Assembly: GCA_002633005.1 (NCBI GenBank)
Contig: NMRA01000162.1
Location: forward strand, 703,761 to 767,760
Direction: 5' to 3'
Source: Phoronis australis
Lineage: Eukaryota > Phoronida > Phoronidae
Length of the DNA: 64,000 bases
Under the pieces are notes generated by a model that was given only the letters and a program-made list of their open reading frames with translations, had not been told where the DNA came from and did not search any database. The first letter of the stretch is position 1. Each line of letters starts with the position of its first letter. The position numbers were made by a program, and so were the translations under genes. Positions 56,140-64,000 of this stretch are shown piece by piece.

Positions 56140-57000
56140 ACTATTAACGAGACTGAAATGGATTGCTCTAAGACCCCCTTCGACCCATCGACTCCCACAT
56201 CCACGAAACCCTCGACCCACAAACCCCTCACACCACGATCCACGACCCCTAGTCCCAGCACTCAAAACTCCCCAGACCCGCACTTCACAATAACGACTGG
56301 ATCTGATCATAGAAAAAGCGCTGACTGACAGGACTAACGAGTCGGGTCGTGAGCACGGCTGGCATTTCCGTAATTAATTGCAACCAAGAAAGTCAATTCG
56401 GTGAGTATGAAAGTCAGACAAAAACAACGCAACCAAATCAAATAAAAGACCTACCAACGTTGCAAATGTTCCTCCACGCAAAGTGTAGTCGTGTCGTCTG
56501 CTCTTGAGTGAATGACAGATTTATGTTTTTTGGAGAGTGCAAGGAACCGACGAATGCGTAGTTTGTTCAGCAAATACATTTGAATAAGGGACCTTTCACT
56601 AAAAGAAGTATATTATAAAGGAGTATACAGAAGAAAGAAAAGAAGACAAAAGTGAAAATACGTCCTTTCACGTTAACGTAACCTGTTCATTAGCATAGTG
56701 GTACAGGCCCATTGGTAGCCGCTCTTGGCAAGGATAGCAAGGGCACAATTCGCTATTTCAGATCATGTTCTTACATCAACTTCCTGTTTTACACTCCAGA
56801 CTTGAGCCACAGCAGATTCACCTGTAGGTAAATTTTATGGGAGTCATTCAGCGACACATTGTGATTACGAAATGTGTAAAAAGCGCAAAGATACATCTAT
56901 TGCCACAGGTCGTTGGTCGAGTGGATTGTGGGCGGAGGGTCGTGGGTTTTGTGGGTCGAGGAGGTCATGGACTTAGGGGTTTTCAAACCAATACGCCTGA
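56140..57000. repeat. Pair of C-rich and G-rich GTGGGTCG-type tracts in inverted orientation
   Basis: The C-rich tract at 56170-56285 (CGACCCATCGAC, CGACCCACAAACC, CCACGACCCC) and the G-rich tract at 56910-56985 (GGTCGAGTGG, GGGTCGTGGGTT, GGGTCGAGGAGG) are approximately reverse complements. A similar G-rich tract occurs at 8950-9070. They may be the arms of a foldback element or independent minisatellites. Confidence 0.5.
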
Positions 57001-57784
57001 AATGAGTTCTCCCACGTCCGTGTAATTCCGTATCACAGTGAAACTTTTCTAATAAAATACTTAAGTCGAGAAAATGATTCCTGCATTTTTATATCCTCAT
57101 GTTTTTTAAACCACATAAGGATTGATAAGAACTGCTGTACCCACTTTTCACAGAAAAATGACAACCTGTTCTTCGATGAAAAGAATAAAAATCTGACCCC
57201 GCAAACCACCCATTTCCATCTCGCTTGCTGTCGTAAAATCAAGATCCTACTAATAACATATTTGTTTCTTGTTGTGGGCAACCTTTTTCCAACTATGGTC
57301 TTTTAACTCACCTAAAGATTCGGCAACTGGTATCGGTATAACATAGTATGCAAGCAATTTTCAACTTTGGTCCAAACATGTGCGTGTTGACGGTGAGTGG
57401 CTTTAGTTCATGTAGGTCAATAAACCAAAGTCAATTTTCATTCTCATTATAAACAGAGACCTAATTTATCACCATTTTGACAAATATCGAATATTTTAGA
57501 GCATTATCCCGAAGGTTTTTGGGCACTAAACGGTAATCGTTTTCCTTAAGTGCCACATAGCTCTATGGGTATCCTCATGCTTGGAAATGGCCGTCTGGCA
57601 GGTTCACTCTGGTGGGTGTGGTCAAAGGAGCCAAGGGAATGACGTACAAAAAATGAGTTAGATCATTATTCATGGCAACAACTCAAAACTGCTTACAATA
57701 TCTTCTACGTAGTCCCCTGTATCAAAAATTGCCACTGCCACCCACATTCAGTGGTGGGAAGTATAAGCTAGACGGCTATAAACA
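57001..57784. other. No supported feature
   Basis: Intergenic-like sequence up to the LTR-like end of the minus-strand gypsy element. Confidence 0.4.
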
Positions 57785-58503
57785 CCCGCCAAAATCCCAC
57801 AACTCCCTGCTTGACCAGGGGAGATAACACTCATAATACCCCGCTAGTCGAAGTAAACCTGGGGTTTTTCCTAACTAATAACATAACATACTTAACTACC
57901 AAAACAATCTAACACGAAATCAAGTACATTAGCAAATACAATGATGTGGTATCGGTAACGTATCATTATTCAAGACCAATATGATTACATAGCACAGAAC
58001 CCAGAACCAGCATCTATGATTCGTTAACCACACAAGTAATAAGTTTCACACCTGAAGCACATGTTCACATTATAACAATGTTGAGTTAAACATGTAGGTA
58101 CTACACAAGGCAAAAGATGATGACACACAGGTAAACCAAAGTCCTGTCTCATACACAACAACTTGTGTCAACTGTCATTTCCTACCAAAATTTTCAGTGC
58201 TCTATGTTAATCTCTCGACAGATTGCAGGAACCATTACAAGTTACTTATAACGAATGTCACACAAAACTTCTAGCAAAGGACACGGTAAATATAACTTAA
58301 CTACACTCTTAATGTACCATACACAAATTTGGCAAATTTCTCTGGTGTACCAATGCATCTCACTCTCATGTTCTCAATGACCATTGCAGCCAGATTATCA
58401 CAATTCTTTTCATTGTGAGGATCCCTTCAAAAACACAGTTCTCCATGAAGCAGCGGTAATGACAACAAGAGGCGAAGTTGTCCCGCTTGAAACTTGGCCC
58501 TGA

Positions 58504-58990
58504 CTATAGTATATGAGACTTCATCAGACGGAGATTTTGCAACGCCTGTGACAATCTAACCTTCTGCTTGTTAGACAAAGTGCCTGGACATGCCAAATCA
58601 TTATTAGTGTTCATGTGTAGTTCATGTTTTTTCAAGTCAATGGGCTGGATTTGGGTTGTAAAACAAAAATCTGAGTCATCATAACCAAGTTCCTTGCCAG
58701 TTTCATCTACAACGCAAAACTTGAGCGCCGTTTGAGAAGCCATGTTCATTTGATCCTGGCAACCAGTTACTGCATCATTAACAGCCAATGTCTCCCGCAA
58801 CTTTTGCAGGTTAGAAATGTTTTGCGTTTCAGATGCCCTAAGAAAGGCCGGTTTAATTCTGATAATGTGAAAAACGTCACGCAAGACTCGACCTCGAAGA
58901 TCTGCTAGAAGGACGTGTCGAATCTAAAACCTGGTGAATCACAAATGGTCCTACATACTTAGCTGTGAATTTCTTAGCATTAGATGTCAT
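58504..58990 (-). pseudogene. Gypsy-2 integrase C-terminal region
   Basis: The minus strand shows KFTAKYVGPFVIHQVLDSTR, the GPY/F-type module, then after a frameshift DVFHIIRIKPAF and a 126-codon frame running to 58504. In intact elements this module follows the integrase core and contacts chromatin or target DNA. Confidence 0.65.
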
Positions 58991-59713
58991 ACTAGAACTA
59001 TCGGATTTGCGTAAGTAAACTAGCTGTTCTGCTCCACCCTCTGTGAGATTTTCTCATTCTGAAATTTTTGTTTCAATGCGCTGCATAGAATGTCCATCAC
59101 TTTGCCAATCAGCGACGACTGCGCATCACTAACCATAACTTCAGGAATCCCGAAACAGCAAGCAATGCGTTGAATAAGGCGCGTCAAGCGTTTTCAAAGG
59201 AACACAAACGGTGTATCTAGTAATGCCACAAGTAGTAACCATTAACCATAACTACCCTGACTTCGACTTGACTATCTCCTTAAAATCCAAGGATATTGCC
59301 TGGAAGGGACAATATGAAACAGGTATACGTTCATGAAAAGGTCTTAGAATATCAGTCTTACCAATGAATTCTTGGCATCGTGCACAAGACTGGACATAGG
59401 ACACAATGCGTTGATACATGTTGGGGAAATAGAACAGTTTTCGCATAGTGAGATAAGTTCTCACACAACCCTGATGATTACTCAAAAGAGAATCATGGTA
59501 CTTCGATATCAATGGGTCTATGAACTTTTCAGGGATCACAAGCTGCAGACAAAAACGATCCTGACCCTTTGGGAAGAGCAACCTAAAAAGTAGGCCATCA
59601 CACAACAAGTACTGTTCTGAACTAAGCGTGATAGATCCAGCAACCTTTTTGTCACTGGGTAAGATATTGTGCGCTAAACAATCGTAAATAGGCTTAAAAT
59701 GTGGCGAAGCCAT
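58991..59713 (-). pseudogene. Gypsy-2 integrase zinc-binding domain and broken core
   Basis: The open frame 59713-59252 has HDSLLSNHQG then YVQSCARCQ, the HHCC domain, and FQAISLDFKEI with the first catalytic D. The frame stops at 59252. Scattered pieces beyond (FGIPEVMVSDA, with the second D region) show the core continues but is frameshifted and shortened before the C-terminal module. Confidence 0.8.
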
Positions 59714-60394
59714 TTAGGCCAAACGGAACTGTTGAGCCTCAAAAGGAAGATTGTAGTCACGAAGTATCTTCCGATTAATAATCTTGAGAACTTTGTTAAG
59801 CTCACGTTGGTTTGGAATATGTTGTGCAGTCATGTCAGCGGTATCGGACACCAAAGATTTTGGCTTTTGTAGAAACTCTGGAACTTCCTCACTACAAATT
59901 TCCTTTTGTACACTAACCCTAGTGGATACCACGTTATTGACCAACCTAGGTTCAGAAGCTACTGACTAGGCTGTAAATCTGTCCTAGTATTGACTCGACT
60001 AAGTACAGGCAAACTAGCACAAAATAGGATAGGTTGACTATCAGGTTCCACAGGAGTTGTCAACATATCGTTAACTGGTGGGTGATTTCTAGCACGTGAA
60101 GAAGGAGCTATCACGTCGTTACCTGACAGTGGTGTACTGGACGGAGTACCTGAGATATCTGGACTGTCTGGGCCTGATTCAGGTGAAGTGCTGTGTCAGG
60201 ACACTGAGCTGGAACAGGGTGTGTTCTCGGGAAAAATGGGTTTAATTGGTATCCGATTCTTCGTGGCGAATGCTCTAGTGACTGGTCTTTCAACAGGGGA
60301 TGGTCTGAAGGGGAAAGCATGATCATTTGAGAAGATACCACTCAACTGCCCAGGCATTGCAAGAGGCATAATTTGTTCAAGTTCGTTTTCATCA
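59714..60394 (-). pseudogene. Gypsy-2 linker between RNase H and integrase
   Basis: Proline- and serine-rich broken frames (PVERPVTRAFATK, SSSVS..STSPES) lead into a 76-codon frame (59944-59714) with LVSDTADMTAQHIPNQRELN. This is the spacer typical of some gypsy lineages. No catalytic motif. Confidence 0.55.
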
Positions 60395-60805
60395 CCCCGG
60401 GGGCAGCGGCTTAAAAATCAGAAATAAACATATCAGCACCTTTCTTGTAAGACAACTCAAATGAGTACCGAGACAATCGTTCAAGTAGTTTTTGCAACCG
60501 AAGAGTTGGTGGTTGAGTCTTCGAATTATAAATTTGGACAAGAGATGAATGGTCAACATAGCAATTGAATGATCGGTACTGCAGGTAGTACTTCCAACCA
60601 GTAATGTTGACAAGGAGACCTGTCAGTTTAAGCTCACTGACACTATATCTTAGAGTAGGAGTAGGTGAGAGCTTACTCTAATAACCAATCACCCTTTGTT
60701 CACCTTCAATATCCTGCATCAAAACAGAGCCACTACCTGACCGAGATGTGTCACTATAAAGATGAACCTCTCCATCTCCCTGTGGAGCACACAAGACAGG
60801 AGGAG
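60395..60805 (-). pseudogene. Gypsy-2 RNase H
   Basis: Across one in-frame stop, the minus strand gives GEVHLYSDTSRSGSGSVLMQ (first catalytic D), SVSELKLTGLLVNI (catalytic E), CYVDHSSLV (D) and DMFISDFLSR, the usual RNase H end. The order and spacing are complete, but stops make it non-functional. Confidence 0.8.
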
Positions 60806-60956
60806 AAGAAGTTATACAGTAATAAACAATAATTATCTGTGGTAAAGCGCAATATACAGCGTGATGAAGTGATGATCAAGAGCAATAACGGATGAGCGCA
60901 AATGCTTGCTGCTTGTTGAGCATTCCGCAGCATGAGGTCGTAAAATATCATGTGTT

Positions 60957-61507
60957 GTATTCTGATTTTTATGCAATTTTGCTGTAAATTTCAAACTTCG
61001 TGCTTGTTTTGATGCATAATGTACTGTATAAAAAGTCTCATATCTAAAGTTAGAAATTATGCTTCCGCGATATCACTTGACGTTTGATTTTACCAGGCCG
61101 TCATTAATTCAACATAAGGTTTTAGGCTGGTGTAATGTCACGCACTTCGTATTTGTAGATTGATTCGATTTTACCTCCATTCAATAGTTGAACAAAAGTT
61201 GATAAACCGATGTCAAGACCGGAGTTGCCACTGGTAAACGAACAGCGAACAGTTAAATGTTTGTTTGTCCAATGTTCACCCGCTAAGTCATAAAATGGTA
61301 ATTGCGGACCAAGGAAACGCTTAATCCGAATTGGTCGTCTACGCTTGGCGACCACTTAGCCGAACCAAGTGCCGACCACAGAGGCCACTCAGCAGACGGC
61401 TCCTAGCCGACCGTTGTTGGTTGGCTGCTGGTCGGCTAGACGACCGGTCAACGGCCGGACGTCGACCAATTTCCGACCGGTCGGACAAAAATTCGTGATG
61501 TGTGCTG
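60957..61507. mobile_element. Dispersed TIR element, copy B (left end missing)
   Basis: The body aligns with 10930-11400 and the right terminus (CGGACAAAAATTCGTGATGT GTGCTG) with 3150. The left TIR present in copy A is absent here. It lies inside the minus-strand gypsy element, where the reverse transcriptase should be. Confidence 0.7.
61122..61355 (-). CDS. Conserved short ORF inside the TIR repeat (copy B)
   Basis: A 77-codon minus frame from an ATG: KRRRPIRIKRFLGPQLPFYD, LAGEHWTNKHLTVRCSFTSG, then GLSTFVQLL and KYEVRDITPA, ending at TAA. The homologous frame in copy A keeps the same reading frame and stop. Composition looks like a folded protein segment (mixed beta-strand-like pattern), but I do not recognise it. 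It could be the last exon of a gene captured by this element, or the relic of its own protein. Confidence 0.4.
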   Translation of the reverse strand: MVAKRRRPIRIKRFLGPQLPFYDLAGEHWTNKHLTVRCSFTSGNSGLDIGLSTFVQLLNGGKIESIYKYEVRDITPA

Positions 61508-61999
61508 TGCACTCATCTCTATCTAGCTGAATGGGGGTGTTTGGTCAACACCTCATACTGGATGTCAGATTTGAATTCTTCTCTGGAAATGAAAGCCTCC
61601 AAGGTGTGCATGGGACACATACGCCAACCTACTCAAATCTGTTAAGCCAATAGATTTGTTAGCACGAATATGTAAATCACGACAAGTTAGTTATGGGAAC
61701 AGTACAGCTGCCGCGTCTGAGCTTGACAATCATGTGGTCAGGACAATACTCGTGTAGACTAGGAGAGGTGTGGTAGAAAACTTCTGAATGTTTAACGATT
61801 TTTGGTAGTTTGCCCCTAACGGTAATGTACAGACTACCACCAGGTGGAATAACCTCATTTCATACGGGTCGAAACCAAACCTTGCGAGGTTTTACTCTGA
61901 CGATATGTGTCTGGACGTCCATCGATGACCGTAGTGCGCCTAAAGAGGAGTCACCTATCAAGAGATCAGGGTCTGTTAGGTTACTAACGATTCACGCAT

Positions 62000-62398
62000 C
62001 TATCTGAAAACTACACTATGACCCTGTATGCTTACTGTGAAATCAATTCTCCTAGTAGATACCAAATAATCACCAGTGCCACCCTTAAATCTACGTTCAA
62101 CTGTCTTAACTTGAGGTAACCTAGACAAATACTTCAAATACTTAGATCTAGCAATACAGTATTCTGACACAATACTTCGTGTAGCTCCCGAATCAAATAA
62201 AATCAGTAAGTGTTCCCTATCCCCAACAGTCCCTTTTGCAAAGTTACGACTTGTTAATTGAATATTACATGAATTCTCGCCAAGAAACTCTGAACAATCC
62301 TCGTCGGCAACGGGAAATTCACTTGGTCCGGATGAATCACCCCTTAACGAAAAATTGTCGGCTAATACGGCAGTTGAACTCCATGACATTTCTTCCAT
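62000..62398 (-). pseudogene. Gypsy-2 protease region
   Basis: The minus frame includes LLILFDSGATRSIVSEYCI, the D-S/T-G-A retropepsin active site, then a beta-rich stretch with TVSIQGHSVVF. It follows the zinc knuckle and would cleave the polyprotein as a dimer. The frame ends at 62000. Traces continue to about 61560 (DLLIGDSSLG..), where the TIR repeat begins. Confidence 0.8.
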
Positions 62399-62427
62399 GT
62401 CTGTCCGAACTTTTCACAATGGTAACA
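62386..62427 (-). pseudogene. Gypsy-2 zinc knuckle with H to Q change
   Basis: In a third minus frame, C-x2-C-x4-Q-x4-C (CYHCEKFGQTWKKC) keeps the exact CCHC spacing, but the histidine is glutamine. It lies between the gag and protease frames, showing that frameshifts separate them. Confidence 0.7.
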
Positions 62428-62463
62428 CTGCTGCTGGTTACTCGGCTTATAAGTCTGACTTGA

Positions 62464-63300
62464 CTAACTGCGATGCCTCAGTTGGTTTGGCCTGGAGTCG
62501 TCACCTCTATGACGTGGCGATTGAGACTGTTCACGTCGGCAATACCCATGGTGCGGCGATCGAGACTGACGGTGCCCACGGTGTGGCGATCGAGACTCAT
62601 CTCGGTGTGGCTGACTAAAATGATCTGAAGTATTCTGAGTTGCCATAACGACATCGGAAAATGTCACTTCCTGATTGGAATGTGCATGTACATCCATGAA
62701 GCGCTGTGCCAATGTGGCGACTGTCTTCGCATCGGCGTCTGGTGGTTCTGTCATGACCACAGCCCTCTGGCATTCCAATGGTAATGAGTAAAGAAGTTTC
62801 GTCTCAATATGTTGATCATTGCAGCCAATGCGAAGGGCTGCCGAGCGTAGCTTCTGTAAATACTCTTTAATATTCATACCTTTGTTAAACTTTATGTTAT
62901 TATAGTGCTAGATCATGGCGTATTCGGATCGATTTTCACAGAATCGTTCGAAGAACTGTTTTTCCAAGTCTTCTAAGTACTCGTCATGCTCTGCGCCCAC
63001 AAACGGTCTTGTCCCCATAGGGACAAACGGAAGCGGAGGCAAATGTCTGCAAGATCTTTCGTCTCTGTTTTGCTCGACAAACCATGAATGTGCAAGTAGT
63101 CTTGGAACTGTAGGCAATGTGTTTGCACAGTCTCAAACGAGCCATTGTCTCCTGTAAACTTTGGTTCCGGTAAAAACTCCGACGCTTTCAGTTTTCCTTC
63201 CTCCATGCCCGGTTTCTCCACCATGAAACGTTGCTCCGGGCGTATCATCCAATCCACCCGACCATGCGACAACGATAGATTCACAGGATAAAAATGCAAC
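62464..63300 (-). pseudogene. Gypsy-2 gag
   Basis: From the 5' side, a frame with EPKFTGDNGSFETVQTHCLQ (about 63190-63110) is followed by a shifted frame with FFERFCENRSEYAMI. Then comes the 137-codon frame 62877-62464 with IKEYLQKLRSAALRIGCNDQ, LPLECQRAVVMTEPPDAD and an Arg/Ser/His-rich tail with SRSPHRGH-type repeats. This is the layout of a gypsy gag capsid and basic nucleocapsid linker. Confidence 0.7.
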
Positions 63301-63386
63301 CTTTGCCACCATTTAATGTTTATTATGGCTGACCCGCCAAAATCCCACAACTCTCTGCTTGACCAGGGGAGATAACACTCGTAACA

Positions 63387-63725
63387 ATATACACCGTGAG
63401 CCCAGGTTTCACGAATAAACACTGCCAGACGAATTTGTTGGTGGGGTACCCCCACCAGACACGCCCAAATACACGTTGAGGTTGGAGCGAGCTTACAACT
63501 TTACGTAACAGCAACGGAATTTTGCGCATGATTCACTATTAAAAACCGTCTGTCACTAAGGGCACTCTGTATTGAACAAATCTCGATTTTTCTTAGTCCT
63601 ATTTAACAGTCTAAATGATTTCCCGTTGTTTTCAGAAGATTTTTTACCCAAATCCACTTGTTCATTTGATTCAAGTGCTAAAACGAGGAATAATCAAAAT
63701 AGCGTGATTTGCTGTCGTCTTCGTT
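63387..63725. other. Possible 5' LTR remainder of gypsy-2 and flank
   Basis: To the right of the shared 52-bp LTR end, the sequence should be the rest of the 5' LTR (minus strand), but it does not align well with the left side. No gene seen. Confidence 0.35.
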
Positions 63726-63980
63726 ATGTATGCGCGGCAGATGCCTTCATTTCACGCAGTGGTCAATGACAAATTTGACAGAACTGCTGTTTTGGACAAT
63801 CTACATCTTTCTCATGATCGCTGGCCACAGAAAATTCTAGAGATGCGTCAGTTGCTATGCATCAACATTTTCCCAACAGTCCCAGAAGTATTCTTTGCCC
63901 TTATCCGCTCAAACTACCTACGCCAGCTGCGAAACATTGCTTTACCAATAATTGAAACTTGCAGACCCAATATTTTGTGA
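63726..63980 (+). CDS. Open frame at the window edge, unknown
   Basis: An 84-codon plus frame. After an initial MYARQMPSF it reads NDKFDRTAVLDNLHLSHDRW, then FPTVPEVFFALIRSNYLRQL and IALPIIETCRPNIL before TGA. Composition is protein-like with alternating hydrophobics. I do not recognise it and no splice context decides it. Confidence 0.3.
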   Translation: MYARQMPSFHAVVNDKFDRTAVLDNLHLSHDRWPQKILEMRQLLCINIFPTVPEVFFALIRSNYLRQLRNIALPIIETCRPNIL

Positions 63981-64000
63981 AGTGCTGGAAAAAAATGCGT

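Larger units (their letters stand above)
57785..63386 (-). mobile_element. Second Ty3/gypsy element, heavily decayed
   Basis: On the minus strand, gag with zinc knuckle, protease, RNase H and integrase remnants occur in order. About 52 bp (CCCGCCAAAATCCCACAACT ... GGGGAGATAACACTC) is shared by 63333-63384 and 57785-57836 in the same orientation, and is probably the preserved end of the two LTRs. The RT segment that should lie between protease and RNase H is missing. A TIR repeat (60957-61507) occupies that interval. The sequence differs from the element at 22974-31210, so it is a different lineage. Confidence 0.75.

Noticed and set aside
63726-63980. Assigning the edge open frame to gypsy-2 or a known gene
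   Set aside because: It is on the opposite strand to gypsy-2 and I recognise no motif, so it is listed only as unknown.

Overview
This window reads as intron and intergenic DNA of an animal, most likely a marine invertebrate from a draft assembly (there is one N at 41181). The base composition is AT-leaning. Short ACATGT-rich words recur throughout, and no long intact gene is present. Real coding signal comes as short exons with clear splice sites and as decayed mobile elements. The species cannot be named from the sequence alone.

Host genes. The best-supported host gene lies on the minus strand. Four exons (36943-36797, 31589-31374, 6881-6729, 4496-4239) form two pairs, and each pair encodes most of one MAM domain. 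All four exons begin and end in phase 1, the layout expected of a shuffled, tandemly duplicated extracellular module. The intron between the two pairs is about 24.5 kb and is packed with transposons. A second, unidentified spliced gene or pseudogene lies on the minus strand at about 45.1-43.8 kb, with a related-looking open stretch at 42.4 kb. A possible small plus-strand gene begins near 39.9 kb. A possible terminal exon with a strong acceptor lies at 9720-9580.

Mobile elements, left to right. Pieces of a TIR repeat whose end reads CAGCACACATCACG lie at 3 kb, 10.9 kb and 61 kb. A Penelope-like element (11567-13169) has inverted terminal repeats that carry hammerhead-ribozyme-like cores. LINE fragments lie at 16.25, 34.9-35.6 and 47 kb. 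Two related PIF/Harbinger elements (17766-22459 and 47510-53433) share a divergent transposase / Myb-like gene layout, subterminal repeats, the same two nested TIR elements and two unexplained conserved stretches, but carry different deletions. A Ty3/gypsy element (22974-31210) has recognisable LTRs and contains a second insertion coding for an uncharacterised protein family (27.4-29.5 kb). A second, heavily decayed Ty3/gypsy element runs on the minus strand from about 63.4 to 57.8 kb and has lost its reverse transcriptase region, where one copy of the TIR repeat now sits.

How it fits together. The window is mainly a layered record of insertions into introns of a MAM-domain gene and its neighbours. 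The least explained items are the non-transposase open frames conserved between the two Harbinger copies, a short open frame conserved in two copies of the CAGCACACATCACG repeat, the paralogous family nested in the gypsy element, and the unidentified spliced gene near 44 kb.
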